From JBFLYZ01 sp040756415 (GTDB taxonomy: Bacteria > Bacteroidota > Bacteroidia > JADZBD01): a stretch of 64,000 nt of DNA. This document shows positions 24,011-31,872 of the stretch, piece by piece. The notes beneath the pieces are model-generated. The model had not been told where the DNA came from, did not search any database, and worked only from the letters and a program-made list of their open reading frames with translations. Numbering within the stretch: position 1 is the stretch's first letter; every line of letters begins with the position of its first letter. The stretch spans positions 3,584 to 67,583 of the forward strand of contig JBFLYZ010000014.1 in NCBI GenBank assembly GCA_040756415.1, written 5' to 3'. The translations under genes were made by a program, and so were the position numbers.

Positions 24011-26155
24011 CTAATCTGTGATGACCAGCTTCTGGGTGGAATAGCTCGATCCGTTTGATATTTTGACCATATATACACCGGCCGTGAGGTTAAGGGCATC
24101 CTTATCGATGCTCACCACCTTGTCGCCCGCGGTCTGGTTCTGGCTGTTCACGATCGCCACCTCTCTGCCTACCATATCCACCAAGGTAATTGCGATATTA
24201 GCATCGTTCGCCAAGGTATAGGCAATGTTGATCTCCTCCCCGCCCTTTGAAGGGTTAGGGTACACGTTCAGCCCGAAGTTGTAGTTCGTCAGCTCATTCT
24301 CGCCCACGCCCACACCGTTGATATTGATATCATCGATGTAAATATTATTTGGCGTGTACCCGGTGGTATACTGGAACTTGAAGCGCACGTTGGCCACCTG
24401 TAACGGGCTGGGCAGGGTAACGGTTGCCGTCTGCCAGTGGCTGGGAGAGCTGGGCACGAAGAAGCTCTGCGAATAGCCAGCCGTACACAGGTTGGCTCCT
24501 GTTATGGTCTGGCGCAGCACCCAGGTTGCACCGCAGTCGACCGAGGTATATACCCTCAGCGTTTCATCCAGCAGAAATGAGTTGATCCCTGCCGAAGCGG
24601 CTGCATACTTATAGGTCAGGGTCATGCCCGTGTTATCGGAAAGATCATACGATGGAGAAATAAGCTCATCAACAACATAGTTATCCTCTCCGTAGGTGTT
24701 TACCATCACGCAGTTGCTGCCCGTGTATCCGGCCGAACTGGTCTGCTGCCATTTGGATGTATTGTTCTCATCGTTTACTACGATCCACTGCTGCGCGAAG
24801 TTGCTGTTCTCGAAGCTTTCGGAAGGGCCGCCAAAGTAATCGTACCAGGGCGGGCTCACAAAAATGAGGTTATGCTTGTAGCAGGTATCGCTGCCTGCGC
24901 TGTTGGTCACAGTAAGCCATACATGCTGCCATCCCCACGTATTGAAGGTTACGGTGGGATTGGCCGCTGTTGAAGTGGCCGGAGTGCCGTTAGTGAAGGT
25001 CCACATCCTGCTGGTAACAGGGGCCCTCCAGGAGCGGTCGGTAAAGGTCACTGTTCCTCCCTGGCAAACGAAATACCTGTTGGCAGACATGTCGGCCACC
25101 GGTATACAGGTAGGCGGATTGGCCTGCGAGGCTGAATCCGATCCCGTGGCCAGGAGGTTGGCCGGCTTCCAGAGATTGTTCCGTGATGCTATGCCGCTTT
25201 GTAGGGTAGCTTCCATGGCAGCAGATTGCCCGAGGGTGAACATCCTCGAACAAAATGAATATTCCATGTAGTTCTCAACATTTTCCACGATCGTATCGTC
25301 AGGCAGCGAGCAGTCGACCCATTCCATATAAAGCGGAGGGGTGGGGATAGTACAGCTCACATGTCCCCTGGTAGGCGGTGTGTCCAGTATCCCATCGTCT
25401 CCGCAAACCTGTTCGGGATCATTGTTGCTGCCCCATAAATGCGAAAGGCTCAGGTAGTGGCCGATCTCGTGCGTAAGGGTTCTGGCATGAGGGGGCTGGC
25501 TGGTGCCGATGCTTCCCACGTAATTGTGCAATACGACAATGCCGTCACGGGTATATAATATACCTGTAACCGCAGATGGGTAATAAGCATACCCTGCCAC
25601 ACCGGAGGCGCCAATTGTTCTGGCAATCCATATGTTCAGGTATTTGTCACGCGGCCATTGATTGAACTTGATCTCATCGTTCGCTTCGTTGGTTTCATGC
25701 GAATAGATGCGATTGATACCATTCGTGCAGAATCCGTCAGGATCTTTAGTGGCCAGACGGAACTCGATCCTGCAGTCAGCCGCAATGGGCTGAAAGGGAG
25801 GGATGATCATCGCGGTATCTGCGTTCAGCTTGCGGAAGTCCTCGTTCAGGATATTGACCGCATCGATAACCTGGGCATCTGAAATATATTCAACCCCGTA
25901 CTGGTGAACAATGTGAAACACCACCGGGATAATATAGGTGGGGGCTGATTGCACATCAGGATTTTGCTGCTTAAAGAGCAGGGCATCCTGTCGTGCCTGG
26001 GCCAGCAGTTGTTCGTGCTCTGCCTGCAATCCCGGATACTGCTCAAAAAGCTGGTGCATCATGTGATCGGTCCCACAGTTCAATTGGGCGACAGCCCCGT
26101 TGGTCCCGGCCCATAGCAATGCTACCGCCAGGATGGTGTAGGTCTTCGTTTTCAT
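24011..26155 (-). CDS. Secreted M43 metalloprotease with PKD and T9SS sorting domains, copy 2
   Basis: 714 residues from the ATG at 26155, with a signal peptide MKTKTYTILAVALLWAGTNG. The same order is seen as in copy 1: prodomain (NCGTDHMMHQLFEQYPGLQA), M43 catalytic domain with HEIGHYLSLSH, PKD-like domain, jelly-roll module and T9SS sorting domain (LNVYPNPSKGGEEINIAYTL). The two proteins are closely alike throughout, most strongly in the PKD and C-terminal parts, and differ most in a segment after the zinc site (copy 2 has IPTPPLYMEWVDCSLPDDTI where copy 1 has APGAFGVNWSFCALQNQPPD). The divergent loop may change substrate choice. Each copy has its own promoter. Confidence 0.93.
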   Translation of the reverse strand: MKTKTYTILAVALLWAGTNGAVAQLNCGTDHMMHQLFEQYPGLQAEHEQLLAQARQDALLFKQQNPDVQSAPTYIIPVVFHIVHQYGVEYISDAQVIDAVNILNEDFRKLNADTAMIIPPFQPIAADCRIEFRLATKDPDGFCTNGINRIYSHETNEANDEIKFNQWPRDKYLNIWIARTIGASGVAGYAYYPSAVTGILYTRDGIVVLHNYVGSIGTSQPPHARTLTHEIGHYLSLSHLWGSNNDPEQVCGDDGILDTPPTRGHVSCTIPTPPLYMEWVDCSLPDDTIVENVENYMEYSFCSRMFTLGQSAAMEATLQSGIASRNNLWKPANLLATGSDSASQANPPTCIPVADMSANRYFVCQGGTVTFTDRSWRAPVTSRMWTFTNGTPATSTAANPTVTFNTWGWQHVWLTVTNSAGSDTCYKHNLIFVSPPWYDYFGGPSESFENSNFAQQWIVVNDENNTSKWQQTSSAGYTGSNCVMVNTYGEDNYVVDELISPSYDLSDNTGMTLTYKYAAASAGINSFLLDETLRVYTSVDCGATWVLRQTITGANLCTAGYSQSFFVPSSPSHWQTATVTLPSPLQVANVRFKFQYTTGYTPNNIYIDDININGVGVGENELTNYNFGLNVYPNPSKGGEEINIAYTLANDANIAITLVDMVGREVAIVNSQNQTAGDKVVSIDKDALNLTAGVYMVKISNGSSYSTQKLVITD

Positions 26156-26174
26156 GCAATAAAAGTTAAGAGGG

Positions 26175-26201
26175 TTTGATAAAACGGGGATGTTTATCAA
26201 A
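26175..26201 (-). promoter_or_regulatory. Leader inverted repeat upstream of M43 protease copy 2
   Basis: Arms TTTGATAAAAC (26175-26185) and GTTTATCAAA (26192-26201) around a G-rich loop, the counterpart of the element before copy 1 at the same distance from the promoter. Confidence 0.5.
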
Positions 26202-26202
26202 G

Positions 26203-26210
26203 CAAATATA
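26203..26210 (-). promoter_or_regulatory. Promoter of M43 protease copy 2 (TATATTTG with -33 TTTG)
   Basis: TATATTTG on the minus strand, with TTTG (plus-strand 26231-26234) exactly 20 bases upstream: a textbook Bacteroidota promoter. Confidence 0.65.
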
Positions 26211-26255
26211 GCAATTTATTTTTTTAGTTCCAAATCGGGCCGGGCCTGAAAGAAA

Positions 26256-26277
26256 AAAAGCCCCGGCCGGGGCTTTT
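26256..26277 (-). terminator. Terminator after the TonB-dependent receptor
   Basis: Self-complementary AAAAGCCCCGG / CCGGGGCTTTT; on the minus strand it ends in a run of seven T, about twenty bases past the receptor stop codon. Confidence 0.8.
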
Positions 26278-26295
26278 GGGAGGGGAGATAAGAGA

Positions 26296-28713
26296 TCAGA
26301 AAGAGCCTTTCATGCTGATGATAAAATTTCTGCCGGGCGCGCTGATGCCGCTGGCATACGGACGGTACAGCCGGTCGCTTATGTTCTCTATTCCCGCGTT
26401 AAGCGAAAGGTACCGGCTGACGTACAATCCCATTTTGAAGTTGAGCGTATACCAGCCCGGCACAAAAGGCCGGCCGTTCGCATCCCTGGCATAAGGAGCA
26501 TCGTCATTCCGCTCTGAAAGGGCCAGGTCCTCGTAGTCCATCCCAGCGTTATAATCGGCATACAGGTCCAGCTTGAGCATCCTGCGCTGGTAGGTGAGAT
26601 GCGTATTGCCGAACAGGGGGGCGAGGTGGGATTTGGGATAATAGACCAGGCTGTCATCGCTCTGCTCCTCACCGTACTGGTAGCTGATCACGCTTTTCAG
26701 CATCAAGCCTTTGCCTAATGCCAGCTCCAGTCCCGCCTGCAGTCCGTACACATAGGCCTTGGCGATATTCTGTATGGCCTGCACCTGGCTCATGTTGCCG
26801 TCATAGAGGATACTATCCTGCCCATTGTAGGTGAAATTTCTCCTGGCAAGCGCATTGTCGAGGTAGGTGTAGTACAGGGCCAGATCAAGGCGCAGGAAAT
26901 TGCCGAAAGCCTTGACCGTCCCGATCTCGAAATTGTAAGCGTATTCGGGTTTCAGGCCCGGGTTGGGAACGACCACCGATCCCGGCTCCGACTCGAACAC
27001 TTTCCCTATGTCATCGATATTGGGCGCCCTGAAACCCGTAGAGCCGTTCAGGTAAAGCTGCCAGCTCTGGTCGGGATTGAACACGAAGCCGATGCCTCCG
27101 TTAAGCGCGCCATTGCTGTTCTGCGCGTGAGTGAAGGGGAAAGGAAAGAAAGTGGTGTCGAAATCGGCCTCGATCAGGGTATGGCTGTAACGCAGGCCGC
27201 TATTGAGTATCCACCGTTCGGCCAGGCGGTATTTGACCGTACCGTACACTCCATAGCTTTGCCAGGTAGAGCCGTTGGGATAGCGCGTTGTGGTTGGGGT
27301 CACTTCGCCCGTGGCAATATGGACGCGGTTAGCCACGGAGCCTACTTTATTATAGACCCCTTCCATCCCGTAGAACAGGCTCAGCCTGTCGCTCAGCTTC
27401 TTGTCAAGGTCGAGGTTGAGCGACCAGGCATCAACGGTTTCGGTCTGGTTGCGCTGGCTGCTGCTGCCGAACTTACGGTCGTGCCGGCTCTCCTGGTAGT
27501 TCTGCATGGCCGCGACCAGGCGAAGCTGGCTGAACATCCTCCTTTCTTTTATCACGATTATTCGCAAGCGGTTCATCATCCACTTCTGAGGGCCGTAATA
27601 CCATACGGCATTATCCGGCACGCTGTCGTTATTGGCATCGAGCGTAAGGCGGTCGTAGCGCGGGGCGTTCGAGGTAACGGAATAGTGAAATCCGTATTCA
27701 GCGCTGAAGCCCGAATCGGTCATGAACGCTATCTTTTGCATGAAATTGGTCTGGCTATAGCCTGAATGCACCTGCAGGCTGGGCTCCGGGTTAGTGATGA
27801 CCGTATCCGTGCCGTTGATGGTATCCTGGTAAACGGGCCGCAGGAAATACGAGTTGCCATGGCTGCCTGCCCTCAGGTCATCATAATCAGAATAGGTAAA
27901 GGCGGTGGCGAAAGCCAGTTTTCGCAGGCCTATCCGCAGGTCCATGTGCCCGGTCTTCTCGTAATTGGCGCCCGAGTAGCGAACCAGTCCGCTGCCCTTG
28001 AACAGGGTGGTATCCGTATCGGAAAATACGGGTTCCAGCGTTTTGAACGACATGACGCCACCGATCGCATCGCTGCCGTACATGATGGCGCCCGGACCGA
28101 AGAGTATTTCCGCGCCATCAAGCCCCGAAGCATCCAGCGAAATCACATTCTGCACGTTGCCAGCGCGGAAGATCGCATTGTTCATGCGCACCCCGTCAAC
28201 CACCAGGATCACCCGGTTGGTGGCGAATCCACGTATCATGGGCGAGCCCCCGGCCAACTGGCTTTTTTGAATGTAAACGTAACCGCTGGTGCCCAGCAGG
28301 TCGGCAGCGGTCTGCGGATTCTGGAAGGCCACCTCTTTCATGTCGAGGGTCTCGATCTTATACGGGTTTTCCACCTTTTTTTCCTTCCACCGGCTGGCAA
28401 TGATGGTGATCCCGCCAATAGATGAGATGGATTCGGTCAGCTCGACCACGAAGCCCGCGCTTTCGAGCTGCTTATAGGTAAACACCACGGTGGTGTAGCC
28501 GATGAACGAAATATAAATGCTGTCGGCCGCCTGAAAGGGCGATATGTTCACCTCGCCCTTCTGGTTGGTCGAGCCGTTGAGTTGCGGCTGCCTGGAGTAC
28601 ACCAGCGCGCCATACAACGGCTCGCGCGTGGTATTGTCGATCACGCGCAGGGTTTGCGTTCGCGCTGCGCATGAAAGAATGCACAACAGGAACAAAATCA
28701 GGTTTTGTTTCAT
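26296..28713 (-). CDS. TonB-dependent outer-membrane receptor with carboxypeptidase-like N-terminal domain
   Basis: 805 residues. The signal peptide is MKQNLILFLLCILSCAARTQ. A CarboxypepD_reg-like (transthyretin-fold) domain covers about 20-105 (LRVIDNTTREPLYGALVYSR). The plug domain follows (about 120-230, MKEVAFQNPQTAADLLGTSG; PMIRGFATNRVILVVDGVRM; GPGAIMYGSDAIGGVMSFKT). The remaining ~570 residues form the barrel and end in a Phe (NFIISMKGSF), as outer-membrane barrels do. No SusD partner is adjacent, so a metal chelate, haem or vitamin substrate is more likely than a glycan. The small membrane protein immediately upstream is its probable co-transcribed partner. Confidence 0.93.
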   Translation of the reverse strand: MKQNLILFLLCILSCAARTQTLRVIDNTTREPLYGALVYSRQPQLNGSTNQKGEVNISPFQAADSIYISFIGYTTVVFTYKQLESAGFVVELTESISSIGGITIIASRWKEKKVENPYKIETLDMKEVAFQNPQTAADLLGTSGYVYIQKSQLAGGSPMIRGFATNRVILVVDGVRMNNAIFRAGNVQNVISLDASGLDGAEILFGPGAIMYGSDAIGGVMSFKTLEPVFSDTDTTLFKGSGLVRYSGANYEKTGHMDLRIGLRKLAFATAFTYSDYDDLRAGSHGNSYFLRPVYQDTINGTDTVITNPEPSLQVHSGYSQTNFMQKIAFMTDSGFSAEYGFHYSVTSNAPRYDRLTLDANNDSVPDNAVWYYGPQKWMMNRLRIIVIKERRMFSQLRLVAAMQNYQESRHDRKFGSSSQRNQTETVDAWSLNLDLDKKLSDRLSLFYGMEGVYNKVGSVANRVHIATGEVTPTTTRYPNGSTWQSYGVYGTVKYRLAERWILNSGLRYSHTLIEADFDTTFFPFPFTHAQNSNGALNGGIGFVFNPDQSWQLYLNGSTGFRAPNIDDIGKVFESEPGSVVVPNPGLKPEYAYNFEIGTVKAFGNFLRLDLALYYTYLDNALARRNFTYNGQDSILYDGNMSQVQAIQNIAKAYVYGLQAGLELALGKGLMLKSVISYQYGEEQSDDSLVYYPKSHLAPLFGNTHLTYQRRMLKLDLYADYNAGMDYEDLALSERNDDAPYARDANGRPFVPGWYTLNFKMGLYVSRYLSLNAGIENISDRLYRPYASGISAPGRNFIISMKGSF

Positions 28714-28749
28714 TTGATCGCAGTTTTAATGGTTAATAGCTAAAACAGC

Positions 28750-29265
28750 TTAACTGCGGTCGGGAGGGGGTACGGGAACAGAGGTGTAAATGAAGGAAAG
28801 GCCTTCTGCGGGATCGTGGTAATGCACGAGCCTGCAGCCTGCAGGTTCAGGGATCAGTACCGGTATGTCCTGTGCGAACAGGACGTTCGCTTTTTGAGCA
28901 GCGTCCTTACCGGTTTTGCCGTCAGCAGTATGCGCGGCTATATGGTTCTTAATGTGATCGTCCAGGTGCCGGTGCAGCTCGTTTTCGCGGTTGTCGTTAA
29001 ACACCAGCAAAACCAGCTTCCCGTATGAGCGCTTCTGCCCGAAAATATCGTAGCGGTTGCCATTGACCATGACCTCCTGCCTGTCGGTAAGCCAGGTCAC
29101 CCCGGGGTCGGCCGGATCCACCACCAGCGTTTCGAGATGGGCCTTCTTGTACTGCAGCTTGGCCTCTTTTCTCGCCTGATGCAGCGAAAAGGAGAACAGC
29201 AGGTAATAGCCACCGATGTTAAACAGGAAAACCGGCAGGAAAAGACAGGGTAAAACCCGTTTCAT
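28750..29265 (-). CDS. Small membrane-anchored protein upstream of the TonB receptor, unknown function
   Basis: 171 residues. The N-terminus is a hydrophobic anchor (VLPCLFLPVFLFNIGGYYLL), then a soluble part with ARKEAKLQYKKAHLETLVVD, a central EVMVNGNRYDIFGQKRSYGK motif and a Pro-rich end (VPVPPPDRS). I recall this layout, FNxGGYY near the start and a PPP-type C-terminus, from a Bacteroidota family found next to TonB-dependent receptors, but no function is established. It is 36 bases upstream of the receptor, so the two probably share a transcript. The minus-strand element TAGGTTTG (29271-29278) may be its promoter, with a very short or absent leader. Confidence 0.68.
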   Translation of the reverse strand: MKRVLPCLFLPVFLFNIGGYYLLFSFSLHQARKEAKLQYKKAHLETLVVDPADPGVTWLTDRQEVMVNGNRYDIFGQKRSYGKLVLLVFNDNRENELHRHLDDHIKNHIAAHTADGKTGKDAAQKANVLFAQDIPVLIPEPAGCRLVHYHDPAEGLSFIYTSVPVPPPDRS

Positions 29266-29357
29266 ATCAACAAACCTAATGAAAAATTTTTATTCGTGCC
29301 GTTCTGTCACTATACTTGTATTGGCATAAACATTGCCGCGCCACCCAAAACGTACGC

Positions 29358-30086
29358 GTGGATCAGGAGCTGAGAACCGAAAGGCAGAAGATACTGAACG
29401 GGATTTTTTTTCCCACCCTGTTCGTTGCCATCCTGTGGATCATTTATTTTGCCCAGCATGTATTTCATATCGAATCCTTTGATTTCGGCCTTTTCCCCAG
29501 GTCTTTCAGCCGCATTTACGGCATTTTTACCTACCAGTTGGTGCACGATACCCGCGGGATAGGGCATATTTTCTCCAATTCGGTGCCCCTCCTGGTGCTC
29601 GGATCCATCATTTTCTATTTTTACCGCGGCATCGCTTTCCCGGTGTTTTTCTGGGTCTATTTCATGACCGGGATATGGCTCTGGGCGGCCGGGCGCAGCG
29701 GGACCTGCCACGTTGGCTCCAGCGGGCTGGTGTACGGTTTTGTAAGCTTTCTCTTTTTCAGCGGCATTTTCCGATGGGACAGGCGCCTGCTCATTCTATC
29801 CATGCTGGTAGTGTTCCTGTACGGGAGCATCATCTGGGGTATGTTCCCCATTACCCCTTCCAATGTATCCTGGGAGGGCCACCTGCTTGGCTTCGTTTCG
29901 GGTGTCGTTACCGCTTATTTCTACCGCAAGGAAGGGCCGAAAAAGGAGGAGAAGCACTGGGATGATGATGAAGAGGAGGAGGACAGCGAGCTTCACGGTG
30001 AAGAAGGGGCCGGCCAGGATGGCACGATCATCAACTACGAATATAAAGAGAAGGATGAGGATCGCGATACGGAGGAAAAGAGGTAA
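29358..30086 (+). CDS. Rhomboid family intramembrane serine protease
   Basis: 242 residues from a GTG at 29358 (a TTG 14 codons earlier is possible). About six membrane helices precede an acidic cytosolic tail of ~45 residues (GPKKEEKHWDDDEEEEDSEL). The catalytic Ser is in HVGSSGLVYGFVSF (GSSG in place of the usual GxSG/A) and the catalytic His in WEGHLLGFVSGVVT, so the Ser-His dyad is complete. The first loop keeps TYQLVHDTRGIGHIFSNSVP, where rhomboids have their HxxxxHxxxN oxyanion residues. It cleaves membrane proteins inside or near the bilayer; substrates are unknown. The charged tail is unusual and may bind a partner. Confidence 0.9.
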   Translation: MDQELRTERQKILNGIFFPTLFVAILWIIYFAQHVFHIESFDFGLFPRSFSRIYGIFTYQLVHDTRGIGHIFSNSVPLLVLGSIIFYFYRGIAFPVFFWVYFMTGIWLWAAGRSGTCHVGSSGLVYGFVSFLFFSGIFRWDRRLLILSMLVVFLYGSIIWGMFPITPSNVSWEGHLLGFVSGVVTAYFYRKEGPKKEEKHWDDDEEEEDSELHGEEGAGQDGTIINYEYKEKDEDRDTEEKR

Positions 30087-30161
30087 AAGCCGCGCGGGTG
30101 TCCACATGGCATTGTTAATTCAATTTTAAACTTCCGAAAAGGGCAGGTATATAAAATGTCC

Positions 30162-30179
30162 TATTTTTGGTTCCGAACC
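30162..30179 (+). promoter_or_regulatory. Promoter and short palindrome before the double SiaB-like gene
   Basis: TATTTTTG (30162-30169) matches the -7 consensus; GGTTC-C-GAACC (30169-30179) is an 11-base palindrome at the predicted start. The sequence TCCTATTTTTG is also found upstream of the single SiaB gene at 47136-47146. Confidence 0.45.
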
Positions 30180-30186
30180 AGCACTT

Positions 30187-31311
30187 ATGGGCGCGCCAGA
30201 AAGCGACAAGCTCCGTTATGTTTATGACCTGTTCGGAAAGATGAGCAGGTACGACATGAATTACCTCTATCATGGCGATTTTTCTCCCAGCCTGACGGAT
30301 AGCATACTTTCATTCGCTGAGTCCAGCCTCACCAGCATAGGCGAGTCGGTAAAAATGCGCAAGAAGGTGTATTTCATCATGGTGGAGTCGCTGCAGAACA
30401 TCACCCGCCACCAGGAGGCCGGGCATAAGCCGGAGGGCTCCAGCTTTTTTATCATACAGGGCGTGCAGAACGGCTACTTCATCACTTCGGGCAATCATGT
30501 GGCCAGCCACCTGGTGCCCAACCTGCGCTCGCGCCTGGATATGGTCAACAGCCTGGATCCGGCCAACCTGAAAGCCTATTCGCAGGAGCTGCTGGAAGCG
30601 GGCGCCCTATCCCAGAAGGGAGGGGCCGGCCTGGGCCTGATCGAAATGGCCCGCAGGAGCGGCAACAAGCTGCATTACGATTTTGTGGAGCAGGCAAAGG
30701 ACATTTCCTTTTTTTACTACCAGATCAAGGTATTTGCGCCCGAATCGAACGGGCACGCGAATTACAGCGACAGCTTCGAGTTCGCCCAGGAGCTGCACCG
30801 CCTGCTCATAGCCCGCAACATCAATATCGTTTACCAGGGCGGCTTCAGCAACGAGAATGTAAGCGGGGTGCTGCAGATGATTGAGGGCAGCTTTGCCGAG
30901 AAGAACAGCGATTTCCTGAGCAAGCAGGTGTTCAGTGTGATCGTTGAGCTGCTGCACAATATTTATGAGCATGCCGACAGCTTCGAGATCGATGCCGAGG
31001 CCAAGCCGGGCATGTTCCTGATCGGCATGGAAGGCAACGATTACGTGATCACTACGGGCAACCTGGTGCTGACCAGCAAGACCGAGGCCCTGCATCACCG
31101 CATCGAAAAGCTGAATAACCTGGGCGAGGCCGACCTGAAGCGCATGATGAGCGAGGTGAGGGAGAAGAAGGAGATAGCGGGCAAGGTGGGAAGCGAGTTT
31201 GGCCTGGAAGACATACGCACCAAATGCTCGGGAAAGATCGTGTACAGCATGCAACCGGTCAACGAGCGTTATTCGTTCTTTACCATGCAGGTAAGGATAA
31301 CCGATAAGTAG
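30187..31311 (+). CDS. Double SiaB-like (DUF6272) protein: one kinase-like and one degenerate half
   Basis: 374 residues made of two tandem SiaB-type units. Unit 1 (about 1-185) has the GHKL-type N box (MVESLQNITRHQEA) and an intact glycine-rich ATP lid (LSQKGGAGLGLIEMARRSGN). Unit 2 (about 195-374) retains an N-box-like VELLHNIYEHAD but its lid region reads EIAGKVGSEFGLEDIRTKCS, with the GGxGLG pattern lost. SiaB in Pseudomonas phosphorylates the SiaC protein; typical members have about 180 residues and one unit, as at 47164. This protein is therefore probably a kinase fused to a pseudokinase or regulatory copy. A three-base gap separates it from the RDD membrane protein, which is likely its membrane partner. 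Confidence 0.8.
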   Translation: MGAPESDKLRYVYDLFGKMSRYDMNYLYHGDFSPSLTDSILSFAESSLTSIGESVKMRKKVYFIMVESLQNITRHQEAGHKPEGSSFFIIQGVQNGYFITSGNHVASHLVPNLRSRLDMVNSLDPANLKAYSQELLEAGALSQKGGAGLGLIEMARRSGNKLHYDFVEQAKDISFFYYQIKVFAPESNGHANYSDSFEFAQELHRLLIARNINIVYQGGFSNENVSGVLQMIEGSFAEKNSDFLSKQVFSVIVELLHNIYEHADSFEIDAEAKPGMFLIGMEGNDYVITTGNLVLTSKTEALHHRIEKLNNLGEADLKRMMSEVREKKEIAGKVGSEFGLEDIRTKCSGKIVYSMQPVNERYSFFTMQVRITDK

Positions 31312-31314
31312 AAA

Positions 31315-31866
31315 ATGGATACACTGGATACTGCGGGAACAGACGAGAAAAAACCGTATAGCGGTTACGCTGGCTTCTGGATGCGCTTTGCCGCCTACCT
31401 GATTGACTCCATTCTCCTGAACATCATTACGCTCATCGTGCTGAAGCCCGCGCTCGCGCTGGCCGGCATCCGCTATCCTGAGGCCGACCAGGAAAGAATA
31501 AAGGAACTGATGGAAATGCTGGAAGAGGGCGTACTGCTTTCGCAGACCGAAATGATACAAATGCTGCTGGGCGTGACCCTCACGGAGTATTTTGTGGTTG
31601 TGGGAGCCACCATCGTGGCCGCCTGGCTGTATTTCGCGCTCATGGAATCTTCGGCCAAAATGGGAACCCTGGGCAAGATGGCCCTGGGCCTGCGCGTGAC
31701 CGATATGGAAGGCAACCGCATATCCTTCCTGCGCGCTACCGGAAGGCATTTCGCCAAGATCGTTTCAGGCATGACGCTCCTGATCGGCTACATCATGGCG
31801 GGTTTCACGGAAAAGAAGCAGGCCCTGCACGATGTGATGGCCGGCTGCCTGGTATGGCGCAAATAA
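31315..31866 (+). CDS. RDD family membrane protein
   Basis: 183 residues with three membrane segments. The RDD features are GYAGFWMRFAAYLIDSILLN (Arg-Phe ... Asp in helix 1, about 19-38), GKMALGLRVTDMEGNRISFL before the last helix, and EKKQALHDVMAGCLVWRK with the terminal HD signature. A roughly 45-residue acidic insert (YPEADQERIKELMEMLEEGV) lies between the first two helices. RDD proteins are small membrane proteins; some act as ion exchangers, most are uncharacterised. Co-transcription with the double SiaB-like gene suggests a link to that signalling protein. It ends convergently with the serine hydrolase gene. Confidence 0.85.
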   Translation: MDTLDTAGTDEKKPYSGYAGFWMRFAAYLIDSILLNIITLIVLKPALALAGIRYPEADQERIKELMEMLEEGVLLSQTEMIQMLLGVTLTEYFVVVGATIVAAWLYFALMESSAKMGTLGKMALGLRVTDMEGNRISFLRATGRHFAKIVSGMTLLIGYIMAGFTEKKQALHDVMAGCLVWRK

Positions 31867-31872
31867 ACTCGA

